DNA of 54,542 bases from Streptomyces brasiliensis (GTDB taxonomy: Bacteria; Actinomycetota; Actinomycetes; Streptomycetales; Streptomycetaceae). The translations under genes were made by a program, and so were the position numbers. The stretch spans positions 1 through 54,542 of the forward strand of contig NZ_BMQA01000045.1 in assembly GCF_014647875.1 (NCBI RefSeq). The letters run 5' to 3'. The notes under the pieces were generated by a model. It made no database searches. It was not told the origin of the DNA and was given only the letters and a program-made list of their open reading frames with translations. This document shows positions 1-8,171 of the stretch, in pieces (the stretch's first letter is position 1; each line of letters opens with the position of its first letter).

Positions 1-153
1 CGCGCTCGCGGACGTCATGACGGCCTCTGTGCGCAGCGGGTTGATCTCCGAGACGGCACCCACGAACGTGGTCTTACCGACGCCGAAGCCGCCCGCCACC
101 ACGATCTTCGCGGAGGTGGTGGCCCGGCTTCCGTCAGAGCTTGCGAAGTCCAC
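1..153 (-). CDS. cvnD: Conservon GTP-binding protein CvnD, N-terminal part only
   Basis: Reads leftward off the window edge, so only about 51 N-terminal codons are present. The translation opens VDFASSDG and soon gives the P-loop GGFGVGKTTF, the Walker A motif of the small Ras/Rab-like GTPases of Streptomyces conservons. The sequence around NPLRTEAVMTSAS is also typical of that family. The chosen GTG (complement 151-153) lies inside the 3' end of cvnC, a 20-bp overlap typical of translational coupling. In conservons CvnD forms a membrane-associated complex with CvnA, B and C (family knowledge). The remaining GTPase motifs lie outside the window. Confidence 0.9.
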   Translation of the reverse strand, partial: MDFASSDGSRATTSAKIVVAGGFGVGKTTFVGAVSEINPLRTEAVMTSASA

Positions 154-532
154 TGAGCACCCTTTCGAGCAGTGTCACGTCCGGTGCACCGCCGTTGTTC
201 TCGTCGCCGCCCGGCTGGTGGACGGCGACCAGGCCGGCCTCGGCGAGGTCGGCCACCAGAATCCGGGCCACGCCCAGGGGCATGGTCAGAAGCGCGGACA
301 CCTCTGCCACGGACTTCACTTCGCGGCAGAGGTGGCAGATGCGCTGGTGCTCCGGGAGCAGTCCCATGAGTGCTGCCGGGTCGGCCGTCGTGCTGATCAG
401 CGCCTCGATGGCGAGCTGATAGCGCGGCCGGGTCCGGCCACCGGTCATCGCATAGGGACGTACCAGCGGCTGGTCGCCCTCGTCCCCGTACGGCTCCGCG
501 TACGGATCATGAGAGGCGGTGGGCGGGGTCAT
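134..532 (-). CDS. cvnC: Conservon protein CvnC (DUF742)
   Basis: Encodes 132 residues of the DUF742 family, the third member of the four-gene conservon. After a Pro/Asp/Tyr-rich head, the body LVRPYAMTGGRTRPRY and the helix-turn-helix-like stretch ending PLGVARILVADLAEAGLV are diagnostic. It probably works as a small winged-helix-like adaptor in the CvnABCD complex; the exact role is not known. The ATG at 532 is preceded by GGAGG on the minus strand. It lies 111 bp downstream of cvnB and its 3' end overlaps cvnD. Length is normal for the family. Confidence 0.92.
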   Translation of the reverse strand: MTPPTASHDPYAEPYGDEGDQPLVRPYAMTGGRTRPRYQLAIEALISTTADPAALMGLLPEHQRICHLCREVKSVAEVSALLTMPLGVARILVADLAEAGLVAVHQPGGDENNGGAPDVTLLERVLSGLRKL

Positions 533-643
533 GAATCCTCCGGGCGGGACAGCAGGTTGGTCAGTCGTGCCGTCGGACGAGGCCGGTGGGGGGATTGTGG
601 CGGCCGGACGGTGATTTGGTGAGCTGGGTGGATCCGAGGCCGT

Positions 644-1057
644 TCAGTGGAGCAGACTGCCTTGTAGTTCGGCGCGCAGGTCCGGGGTGAGCACCGCCCC
701 CGCGCGGTCGACGAGCAGCGCCATCTCGTAGCCGACGAGGCCGATGTCGCACTCGGGGTGCGCGAGCACGGCGAGGGACGAGCCGTCCGAGACGGACATG
801 AGGAAGAGGAAGCCGCGCTCCATCTCGACGACGGTCTGCGCCACGTTGCCGCCCTCGAAGATCCGAGAGGCCCCGGCCGTCAGCGAGGTGAGCCCGGACG
901 CGACGGCCGCCAGCTGGTCGGCACGGTCCCGTGGGAAGCCTTCCGACATCGCCAGAAGGAGGCCGTCGGCGGACACGACGACGGTGTGGGACACCCCGGG
1001 GGTGTTGTCCACGAAGTTGGTGATCAACCAGTTGAGATTCTGTGCCGCCTGGCTCAT
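644..1057 (-). CDS. cvnB: Conservon roadblock/LC7 protein CvnB
   Basis: Encodes 137 residues of the roadblock/LC7 (MglB-like) fold. The start MSQAAQNLNWLITNF, the central VVVSADGLLLAMSEGF and the C-terminal GYEMALLVDRAG are classical for CvnB. Such proteins typically dimerise and bind or stimulate the small GTPase, here CvnD. Two starts are possible: ATG at 1057, which gives the usual family N-terminus, or TTG at 1066, which adds three residues and sits 6 nt after AGGAG, a better ribosome-site spacing. The cvnA stop ends at 1067, so with TTG the two genes abut exactly. I kept the ATG because the protein then matches the usual length. Confidence 0.92.
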   Translation of the reverse strand: MSQAAQNLNWLITNFVDNTPGVSHTVVVSADGLLLAMSEGFPRDRADQLAAVASGLTSLTAGASRIFEGGNVAQTVVEMERGFLFLMSVSDGSSLAVLAHPECDIGLVGYEMALLVDRAGAVLTPDLRAELQGSLLH

Positions 1058-1066
1058 CTGGCTCAA

Positions 1067-4000
1067 CTAACGCTCCTGCTGGTGAGTGGGGCTCGGGTAG
1101 CTGCCGGTCTGGCCGGTGCCTGCCTGACGACCCTGCGCGATACCCCGACGGAGATTGGTCAGCCGGCCGCGTACGTCGTCGGGCGCACGCGAGACCTGCG
1201 GACCGGCTTGGTGCTGGTTCTGCTGAGCGGTGCCCGGGACGAGGTTCGCCCGGGGCACCCGGCGCGGCAGACCGGAGGTGGTGACACCGCCCGCCTGTGG
1301 CTGCCGTACCCGCTCCGCCTGCCGGACCAGTTCGTCGTTCGGAGAACTGCGCCAGGCGGCCGGGGCAGGACGCTTGGGGGCCGCGGAGGCGGCGGGAGCG
1401 GGAGCCTGTGGCTGCTGCGGAGCCGGAGCCGAGCCGTTGCCCTGCTGCTGACCGCCGCGGAACCAGTTCGTCTCCAGCGTGTCGTACAGCGGCGTACGGC
1501 CGTCACCCGGACTGCTTGCCGGCGGCAGCGCCCATCCGTCACCCGGCCGCCGCCCGTCATCGGGCCGCTGCGCGGCGCCCCTGTCGTCCGGCTCCTGGTG
1601 GATCGGGCGCTGCGGCGGGGCGGGCTGCCGGGGCGCACCGTAGTCGGCGCCGCGGCCGCCTGCCTGCGGCCGCTCGAACTGACCCGTGTTCTGCGCGCCG
1701 TACGGGGCGTTGTTCGGCCGGCCGGGCAGGGAGTGCTGCCCGGTGGAGCTGCCGTCGTAGCCCTGCGTCACGAACTGCCCGGTGGAGCCTGCGTCGTAGG
1801 CCTGCGGAGTGGCGAACTGGCCGGTGGAGGAGGGGTCCTGCTGTCCGGCCGGCGCACCGAAGACGTCGGAGCGGACGTAGGAGCCCGTGTCCTGCTGGCC
1901 GTTCGCCGTGGGACGCGTGAACTGGCCGGTGTTCTGCTGGCTGTCGACGCCGGGGCGGGCGAACTGGCCCGTGTTCTGGGCGCCGTTCACGCCGTTGAAG
2001 TCGGGGCGGGGGAACTCGCCCGTGCCGGTCGGACCCTGGTAGGCGTCGATCCGGGGTATCTCCGCGGTCGAGCCCGGACCTTGCCGGTCGTCGATCCGCG
2101 GCATCCGCGCGGTGTGCGCCGGGTCCTGCTCGTCGTGGCCGCGCGGGGCGTCCAGCGAGGCGCGGGACAGCGGCGGCTGCGCGTTCTCGTCGCTCCAACT
2201 CGGCGTGCGCGGCTGCGAGTTGCCGCCCGGCAGCTCCGCACGCGGTCCACCGCGCGGCGGCATCTGCTGCCGGCCGCCGTCGTTGTCACCCCGTTGCGGG
2301 GCGACCTGGCCACGGTTGCCGAAGGCGTCCTGCTGACCGCCGAAGGTGTCCTGCTGGCCGCCCGGCGCCTGGCCGTTGAAGGCACCGGCGCCCGCCGGAG
2401 CCGGCCGGCCCTGCTGCCCGCGCGCTCCGCCCGGAGCACCCGGACGGCCGCCGCCCTGGCCCGTGCCGGGCAGCGCGGCCCGGGGACCCTGACCGGCACC
2501 GACCTGACCGCGCGGACCCTGACCGGCACCGAGACGGCCGGCACCGGCGGCCGCACCCGCGCCGAGGGCGCCACCGGAGGCCGCGGCGCCGAGGGCACCG
2601 CCGCCCTGACCGGCGTTGCGCCGGGCGGCAGCCGCACCCGCGGCCGCCTGCACGGCGGCCGGACCGCCCGCGGCGGGCGCGCCGGACTTGCCCGGAGCAG
2701 GCTTCTTGCCGCCCTGGGCGACGTCGACGGGGAGCATGACCAGCGCGGTCGTGCCACCGGAGTCGGACGGGCGCAGCTGGATGCGGATGCCGTGGCGCTG
2801 CGACAGACGACCGACCACGAAGAGGCCCATGCGGCGGGAGACGGAGACGTCCACCGTGGGCGGCGAGGCGAGCCGCTCGTTGATCGCCGCCAGGTCCTCC
2901 GGGGAGAGGCCGATACCGGTGTCGTGGATCTCGATCAGCACGCGGCCGTCGGGCAGCGCGTGACCGGTGACCTTGACCTTGGTCTGCGGCGAGGAGAAGG
3001 AGGTCGCGTTCTCGAGCAGCTCGGCGAGGAGGTGCACGAGGTCGTTGACCACGCGGCCGGCCACTTCGGTGGTCGGTACGGCGGCCAGCTCGATGCGCTC
3101 GTACTGCTCCACCTCGGAGGCGGCGGCGCGGAGCACGTCGACCAGCGGGACCGGGCGGGTCCAGCGGCGGCCCGGCTCCTCACCGGCGAGAACGAGCAGG
3201 TTTTCACCGTTACGGCGCATACGCGTCGCGAGGTGGTCGAGCTTGAACAGCGAGGACAGCTGGTCCGGGTCGGCCTCGCGGGACTCCAGTTCGGAGATGA
3301 GCGACAACTGACGCTGGATGAGGCCCTGGGAGCGGCGCGAGAGGTTGGTGAACATCGCGTTGACGTTGCCCCGCAGCAGGGCCTGCTCGGCCGCGAGGCG
3401 GACCGCCTCGCGGTGCACGTCGTCGAAGGCCGCGGCCACCTGGCCGATCTCGTCCCGGGAGTGCACACCGACCGACTCGACGGAGGTGTCGACGTCCTGC
3501 GGGTCGGACTCGGACAGCTGCTTGACCAGCTCGGGCAGCCGGTCCTGGGCGACCTTGGTGGCGGTCTCCTGCAGGCGGCGCAGCGAGCGGATCATGGAGC
3601 GGGCCACGACGAAGGCGCCGACCAGCGACACGCCGAGCACCAGCAGGATCAGCGCACCGGAGATGATCGCCTCGCGCTGCGAGGCGCTCTTCAGCTCGCG
3701 GGCCTTCTGCTCCATGTCCTCGAGCAGCGTGTGCTCGATCTTCTTCATCTGCTCGATCTTGGTGGAGCTGTCGTCCACCCAGTCGCGGTACGACCGCTTG
3801 TTGAGCTGGTCGATGCCGCCCTGCCGCTCGAGCGCACGCTTGGCATAGGTGTCGGCCGACTCGATCGTCGGGTTGCCCTCGTCGATGGGCTTCAGAAGTT
3901 CCTCGGCACCCTGGTCCGAGTAGATCTTCCGGAAGATGCTGAGCTCGGACCCCTCGCTCTCGAGCGCCGACTCGGCGTACAACCGGTCGTTCTCGGAGAG

Positions 4001-4846
4001 GTTGCCGGCGACCTTGTTCCCCTCGGGCAGGGCCGCGGCGATGACGGCGCGCTGCACCGACGCGTACTCCTTGGCGGTGGAGAACGCCGCCAGGGCGCGA
4101 GTGCGCTGGATCATCTCCGGGTTGCTGGACGCCTCGGCCATGTCCTGGGAGAGGTCGACCAGCTGGGTGATCAGCCGGTGGTACGCCTCGACCGTCTGTG
4201 TCGAGTTGTTCGGCGACTGGTACGCCGCCCGGCGGATCTTGGCCAGGCCCTCGAGCTGGCCGGCCAGGCCGACGAGGCTGTCGCGGACGCCCTGGAGCTG
4301 GCCCTTCTTGCTCGCGGTGTCGATTGCCTCGGAGGCGTTGAGGAAGTTGTCGCGGGCGCGGTCCGTCTTGTCCTGCAGGCCCTTGACCGCGTACCGGTTG
4401 CCGTTGTGCGCCAGCGGGCCGGCGGACTGGTCGCGCTCCTCCTGGAGCGCGGCGGCCAGCTCGGTCGCCTGCTTTGTCATAAGGGTCAGCAGCTTCATGT
4501 TGTCGAGCTGCTGGATGTCGTCCAGGGACTGATTGATGCGCAGCGCGCCCAGCGAGGTGGCCGCGACCACCGGGAGCGCGAGCAGCGACACCAGGCGCGT
4601 GGAGATGCGCCAGTTGCGCAGGGCTATGCGCGGTCCGGGTCCGGTCTGACCCCTGGGCGGCCTGACCGCAGGCGCCGGACGCGGCGTCGCGGACGGCACG
4701 GCGCCGCGCCCGGAGCGGTCGGCACCGTCGCCGGACGGGGCCGGGCCCGGGTTCTGGGCGTGCTGGGGCGAGGAACCGCGGTCGGTCCCACCGTGCGGCT
4801 CCGGCTCGGCCGAAGCGCTGCCATCCCTCTTGAAACGTCCCTGCAC
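1067..4846 (-). CDS. cvnA: Conservon sensor kinase-like ATPase CvnA
   Basis: Encodes 1259 residues from the GTG at 4846. Two membrane segments lie at about residues 84-103 and 393-415. They flank a roughly 290-residue helical extracytoplasmic region of the nitrate/nitrite-sensing type. A HAMP-like linker follows, then a histidine-kinase-like region with LDHLATR near 538, the N box ELLENAT near 609-615 and the G box DTGIG near 642-646. The last 550 residues are low-complexity Gly/Ala/Gln/Pro with many STGQF/NTGQF-type repeats. The frame stays open upstream to 5068, but that part is Arg/Gly-rich and unlike the family; VQGRFKRDG is the familiar N-terminus. The protein is likely the membrane receptor of the conservon complex. 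Start confidence is moderate. Confidence 0.9.
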   Translation of the reverse strand: MQGRFKRDGSASAEPEPHGGTDRGSSPQHAQNPGPAPSGDGADRSGRGAVPSATPRPAPAVRPPRGQTGPGPRIALRNWRISTRLVSLLALPVVAATSLGALRINQSLDDIQQLDNMKLLTLMTKQATELAAALQEERDQSAGPLAHNGNRYAVKGLQDKTDRARDNFLNASEAIDTASKKGQLQGVRDSLVGLAGQLEGLAKIRRAAYQSPNNSTQTVEAYHRLITQLVDLSQDMAEASSNPEMIQRTRALAAFSTAKEYASVQRAVIAAALPEGNKVAGNLSENDRLYAESALESEGSELSIFRKIYSDQGAEELLKPIDEGNPTIESADTYAKRALERQGGIDQLNKRSYRDWVDDSSTKIEQMKKIEHTLLEDMEQKARELKSASQREAIISGALILLVLGVSLVGAFVVARSMIRSLRRLQETATKVAQDRLPELVKQLSESDPQDVDTSVESVGVHSRDEIGQVAAAFDDVHREAVRLAAEQALLRGNVNAMFTNLSRRSQGLIQRQLSLISELESREADPDQLSSLFKLDHLATRMRRNGENLLVLAGEEPGRRWTRPVPLVDVLRAAASEVEQYERIELAAVPTTEVAGRVVNDLVHLLAELLENATSFSSPQTKVKVTGHALPDGRVLIEIHDTGIGLSPEDLAAINERLASPPTVDVSVSRRMGLFVVGRLSQRHGIRIQLRPSDSGGTTALVMLPVDVAQGGKKPAPGKSGAPAAGGPAAVQAAAGAAAARRNAGQGGGALGAAASGGALGAGAAAGAGRLGAGQGPRGQVGAGQGPRAALPGTGQGGGRPGAPGGARGQQGRPAPAGAGAFNGQAPGGQQDTFGGQQDAFGNRGQVAPQRGDNDGGRQQMPPRGGPRAELPGGNSQPRTPSWSDENAQPPLSRASLDAPRGHDEQDPAHTARMPRIDDRQGPGSTAEIPRIDAYQGPTGTGEFPRPDFNGVNGAQNTGQFARPGVDSQQNTGQFTRPTANGQQDTGSYVRSDVFGAPAGQQDPSSTGQFATPQAYDAGSTGQFVTQGYDGSSTGQHSLPGRPNNAPYGAQNTGQFERPQAGGRGADYGAPRQPAPPQRPIHQEPDDRGAAQRPDDGRRPGDGWALPPASSPGDGRTPLYDTLETNWFRGGQQQGNGSAPAPQQPQAPAPAASAAPKRPAPAAWRSSPNDELVRQAERVRQPQAGGVTTSGLPRRVPRANLVPGTAQQNQHQAGPQVSRAPDDVRGRLTNLRRGIAQGRQAGTGQTGSYPSPTHQQER

Positions 4847-5379
4847 TAGCGTCGCAACCTCTGGACCAGGCGCCCCTCCGCGTGAACGGAAGGACACGGT
4901 GTCGGCGTTGTGGGGAGCGCCCTGAAAACGCCCCCCGTGGTGGTCGTGAGTGACCGGCGCTGGCTCCCCCCGTCTCACCGCCGCTCGGCGCTGCTTCGCG
5001 CCCCCTGTGCGCCGGCTCGATCCCGCGGCGGTCCGTGGAATTCCAGCACAGTGCCGGATCTCCAACAAGGCCCGTGGGCCGAGCTGTGACTTCTGTGACA
5101 GCGCGTGAGTGAAGAGTTACGAGACGTGGAAAGTGATCTCGTACATTACGGACTTACCCCAGCGAGTCGGCGGCGCGTGAGTGGTGTCCCAGTCGCCATG
5201 ATCAGGAGCGGAATGATGGCTTCAGGGGTTCAATGTCCGTTTCGTTGTGGTGAGTTGAGAGCCTGAATTGACCGGTTTGGACTCGGCTTCGTGAGCAAAC
5301 TCACACGGAGATCATGGGCACTTCACGGCTGAGCCGGGGAATCGGATGTTTAGCCTGACGCTTTACAAGAGGGAAGTCT
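4847..5379. other. Divergent intergenic region upstream of cvnA
   Basis: About 530 bp with no convincing gene. Open frames here have poor third-position GC. It holds a direct repeat TGTGAC at 5085-5090 and 5094-5099, which together read almost as a palindrome, and a perfect inverted repeat GTGAG-CAAA-CTCAC at 5291-5304. The stretch 5100-5345 is clearly less GC-rich than the rest of the window, as expected for a promoter region serving cvnA leftward and the small gene rightward. I could not fix a cvnA promoter. Confidence 0.5.
5291..5304. promoter_or_regulatory. Perfect inverted repeat, possible operator
   Basis: GTGAG and CTCAC arms of 5 bp around a CAAA spacer, in the AT-richer part of the cvnA upstream region and about 110 bp before the small NPRRT-repeat gene. 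Symmetry and location are the only evidence; no regulator is assigned. Confidence 0.35.
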
Positions 5380-5408
5380 CTGTCAACCCACTCAGGAACG
5401 GGTTTAGT
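5380..5408 (+). promoter_or_regulatory. Candidate promoter of the NPRRT-repeat gene
   Basis: CTGTCA at 5380-5385 and TTTAGT at 5403-5408 are separated by 17 bp. The second hexamer ends 6 nt before the GTG at 5415, the geometry expected of a leaderless transcript. Matches to the consensus are moderate. Confidence 0.4.
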
Positions 5409-5414
5409 ACAACC

Positions 5415-5603
5415 GTGAAGACGACGATGATGTTCCGCAACATAGCCAACCCCCGGCGCACGACTCTGGCGCACCTCGAGGACGCCGAAGAGCTGCAGAC
5501 CCCGGAACAGCCGGAGCACTCCCTCGACCTCCCGGCGCAGACGGCCAACCCCCGGCGCACCGTCCTCATGGAGATCCCGGCCGGCGCCTCCGCCGCCGAG
5601 TAG
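5415..5603 (+). CDS. Small protein with two NPRRT motifs, unknown function
   Basis: Encodes 62 residues and is not recognised as a named family. Codons from about 5427 onward are nearly all G/C at position three, so this is real coding sequence. The same frame upstream of 5415 (from an ATG at 5346) uses TTT, CTT, TCT, AGT and ACA and looks non-coding. The protein has two copies of ANPRRT followed by a hydrophobic patch, 33 residues apart. They are joined by an acidic linker (LEDAEELQTPEQPEHS) and there is a short Ala/Glu tail. The 17 bases encoding each copy are identical (5445-5461 and 5544-5560). There is no signal peptide, no cysteine and no membrane segment. Start could be GTG 5415 (leaderless-type) or ATG 5427/5430. 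A regulatory microprotein or modified-peptide precursor is possible but unproven. Confidence 0.65.
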   Translation: MKTTMMFRNIANPRRTTLAHLEDAEELQTPEQPEHSLDLPAQTANPRRTVLMEIPAGASAAE

Positions 5604-5649
5604 CCCGCACCACGGCGGCCGCGCTTCCGACGCCGCCCGCACCGACGCC

Positions 5650-5678
5650 AGGGGCGCCCTCACCGCAGCGGCGCCCCT
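5650..5678 (+). terminator. Hairpin after the NPRRT-repeat gene
   Basis: AGGGGCGCC and GGCGCCCCT arms (9 bp) around an 11-nt loop, 46 bp after the stop codon. There is no T-run, as is common for Streptomyces terminators. Confidence 0.6.
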
Positions 5679-5782
5679 CGTCGTGCGCCGTAATGCGCGA
5701 GGCCGCGGGCCCCCGCCGCGTTAGCCTGGAGCGTCAGACTCCAGCCGGCTCGGTTCACTCAGTTAAGGGGCGCAAGGATCCC

Positions 5783-6568
5783 GTGCGCATCGCCAGGTTC
5801 TCCATCGACGGGAACGTCGCCTTCGGCGCGGTCGAGGGCGACAAGCAGGACGAACTCGTCCTGGACATCATCAAGGGCATCCCGTTCGCGGACTTCGAAC
5901 TTTCCGGTACGAAGGTGCCGCTGAGCAAGGTCAGGCTGCTCCCGCCCGTGCTCCCCAACAAGGTCGTGGCCTTCGGCCGCAACTACGCGGAGCACGCGAA
6001 GGAGCTGGGCAACGAGGTGCCCGACGCCCCGTTCGCCTTCTTCAAGCCCTCCACCTCGGTGATCGGCCCCGGCGACGAGATCCAGTACCCGTCCTTCTCC
6101 CAGGACCTGCACCACGAGGCCGAGCTGGCCGTCGTCATCGGCCGGCTGTGCCGAGAGGTCCCGCGCGAGCGCGTCCAGGACGTGATCTTCGGGTACACGT
6201 GTGCGAACGACATCACCGCCCGCGACGTCCAGAAGCGCGAGAAGCAGTGGGCGCGCGCCAAGGGCTTCGACACGTCCTGTCCGCTCGGCCCCTGGGTGGA
6301 GACGGACCTGGACCTCGCCACCGCGTCCGATCTGACGATCCAGCTCACGGTCAACGGCGAACAGCGTCAGCTCGGCCGCACGAGCGAGATGATCCACTCG
6401 ATCGAGGATCTGATCGTCAACATCACCGAGGCCATGACGCTGCTCCCGGGCGACGTGATCCTCACCGGAACCCCGGCCGGGGTCGGCCCCCTCAACGTCG
6501 GCGACGAGGTCGCCGTCACCATCGAAGGCATCGGCACTCTCACCAACAAGGTTGTCAAGCGTGGCTAG
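5783..6568 (+). CDS. Fumarylacetoacetate hydrolase family protein
   Basis: Encodes 261 residues from the GTG at 5783, which has AAGG 5 nt upstream; the open frame begins earlier without a ribosome site. The FAH catalytic domain fills the C-terminal 200 residues. It has the family signature GRNYAEHAKELGNEVP, metal-binding acidic residues in HHEAELAVVIG, and GYTCANDITARDVQ, then a late glycine-rich TGTPAGVGPLNVGD. Such enzymes act on small beta-diketo acids (oxaloacetate decarboxylase or acylpyruvase types); the substrate cannot be told from sequence. Its stop overlaps the gltX start by 8 bp, so the two are co-transcribed, an arrangement I recall as conserved in Streptomyces. Confidence 0.9.
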   Translation: MRIARFSIDGNVAFGAVEGDKQDELVLDIIKGIPFADFELSGTKVPLSKVRLLPPVLPNKVVAFGRNYAEHAKELGNEVPDAPFAFFKPSTSVIGPGDEIQYPSFSQDLHHEAELAVVIGRLCREVPRERVQDVIFGYTCANDITARDVQKREKQWARAKGFDTSCPLGPWVETDLDLATASDLTIQLTVNGEQRQLGRTSEMIHSIEDLIVNITEAMTLLPGDVILTGTPAGVGPLNVGDEVAVTIEGIGTLTNKVVKRG

Positions 6569-8045
6569 CGCACCCGGTACTCCCGTTCGCGTTCGTTTCT
6601 GTCCCTCGCCCACCGGTAACCCCCATGTGGGCCTGGTCCGCACCGCACTGTTCAACTGGGCGTACGCGCGCCACCACCAGGGCACTCTGGTCTTCCGAAT
6701 CGAGGACACCGACGCCGCCCGCGACTCCGAGGAGTCGTACGGCCAACTGCTCGAGGCGATGCGCTGGCTCGGCTTCGACTGGGACGAGGGCCCCGAGGTG
6801 GGCGGCCCGCACGCGCCGTACCGCCAGTCGCAGCGCATGGACATCTACGCCGACGTCGCGCGGAAGCTCCTGGACTCCGGCCACGCCTACCACTGCTACT
6901 GCTCCCAGGAGGAGCTGGACAGCCGCCGCGAGGCAGCCCGCGCCGCGGGCAAGCCCTCCGGCTACGACGGCCACTGCCGGGACCTCACCGCCGAGCAGGT
7001 CGAGGAGTACGAGGCGCAGGGCCGCGTGCCGATCGTCCGCTTCCGCATGCCCGACGAGACGATCACCTTCACGGACCTGGTCCGCGGCGAGATCACGTAC
7101 CTCCCCGAGAACGTCCCGGACTACGGCATCGTCCGCGCCAACGGCGCCCCGCTCTACACGCTCGTCAACCCCGTCGACGACGCCCTGATGGAGATCACCC
7201 ACGTCCTGCGCGGCGAGGACCTGCTCTCCTCCACCCCGCGCCAGATCGCCCTGTACAAGGCGCTGATCGAGGTGGGCGTCGCCAAGGGCATCCCCGAGTT
7301 CGGCCATCTGCCGTACGTGATGGGCGAGGGCAACAAGAAGCTGTCGAAGCGCGACCCGCAGTCGTCGCTCAACCTCTACCGCGAGCGCGGCTTCCTGCCC
7401 GAGGGCCTGCTCAACTACCTCTCCCTGCTCGGCTGGTCGCTCTCCGCCGACCAGGACATCTTCGGCATCGACGAGATGGTCGCGGCCTTCGACATCGCCG
7501 ACGTGAACCCCAACCCGGCCCGCTTCGACCTGAAGAAGTGCGAGGCGATCAACGGCGACCACATCCGGATGCTGGACGTGAAGGACTTCACGGAGCGCTG
7601 CCGCCCGTGGCTGCAGCCCCCCTTCGCGCCCTGGGCGCCCGAGGCCTTCGACGAGACGAAGTGGCAGGCGATCGCCCCGCACGCGCAGAGCCGTCTCAAG
7701 GTGCTCTCCGAGATCACCGAGAACGTCGACTTCCTTTTCCTGGCCGAGCCGGTCGAGGACGAGGCGAGCTGGCAGAAGGCGATGAAGGAGGGCTCCGACG
7801 CGTTGCTCCGTACGGCCCGCGAGAAGCTGGAGCCGGCCGACTGGACCTCGGCTGAAGCCCTGAAGGAGGCCGTCCTGGCCGCCGGCGAGACCCACGGCCT
7901 CAAGCTCGGCAAGGCTCAGGCCCCGGTCCGCGTCGCGGTCACCGGCCGCACCGTCGGCCTGCCCCTCTTCGAGTCCCTCGAGGTTCTGGGCAAGGAGAGG
8001 ACGCTGGCGCGGATCGACGCGGCGCTGGCGAAGCTGGCCGCGTAA
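6561..8045 (+). CDS. gltX: Glutamyl-tRNA synthetase
   Basis: Encodes 494 residues, normal for bacterial GluRS. It charges tRNA-Glu, and in actinomycetes also tRNA-Gln for later transamidation (established knowledge). The class I HIGH-type motif appears as PSPTGNPHVGLVRTALFNWA near the N-terminus and the KMSKS-type motif as KKLSKRDP near residue 257. The all-helical anticodon-binding C-terminal domain follows. The GTG at 6561 is preceded by AAGG at 6548-6551; a TTG at 6552 would add three residues. The five tRNA genes 1.8 kb downstream encode its own substrates, tRNA-Gln and tRNA-Glu. Confidence 0.97.
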   Translation: MASAPGTPVRVRFCPSPTGNPHVGLVRTALFNWAYARHHQGTLVFRIEDTDAARDSEESYGQLLEAMRWLGFDWDEGPEVGGPHAPYRQSQRMDIYADVARKLLDSGHAYHCYCSQEELDSRREAARAAGKPSGYDGHCRDLTAEQVEEYEAQGRVPIVRFRMPDETITFTDLVRGEITYLPENVPDYGIVRANGAPLYTLVNPVDDALMEITHVLRGEDLLSSTPRQIALYKALIEVGVAKGIPEFGHLPYVMGEGNKKLSKRDPQSSLNLYRERGFLPEGLLNYLSLLGWSLSADQDIFGIDEMVAAFDIADVNPNPARFDLKKCEAINGDHIRMLDVKDFTERCRPWLQPPFAPWAPEAFDETKWQAIAPHAQSRLKVLSEITENVDFLFLAEPVEDEASWQKAMKEGSDALLRTAREKLEPADWTSAEALKEAVLAAGETHGLKLGKAQAPVRVAVTGRTVGLPLFESLEVLGKERTLARIDAALAKLAA

Positions 8046-8062
8046 GACAGACGCGGGCGTGA

Positions 8063-8091
8063 GGGGCGGCAGCCGCATCGGCTGCCGCCCC
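8063..8091 (+). terminator. gltX terminator hairpin
   Basis: Perfect 13-bp stem (GGGGCGGCAGCCG with its complement) and a CAT loop, 18 bp after the gltX stop. Very stable, followed by CTTCGCGTCT. Confidence 0.85.
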
Positions 8092-8171
8092 TTCGCGTCT
8101 GTGCCCGGCACGGAGGTGTCGGTGCGGCGGGCTACTGTTCCGCCGTCCGACTCCCAGGAAGGCGTGCCGTC

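Noticed and set aside
758..4849. A 1363-codon open frame on the plus strand
   Set aside because: Antisense shadow of cvnA/cvnB. High GC keeps the opposite strand open; the translation is Arg/Gly/Leu-rich with no domain, while the minus strand gives clear conservon proteins.
5346..5414. An ATG start 23 codons upstream for the NPRRT-repeat protein
   Set aside because: Codons in this stretch are AT-ending and it contains the candidate promoter hexamers, so it is probably untranslated.
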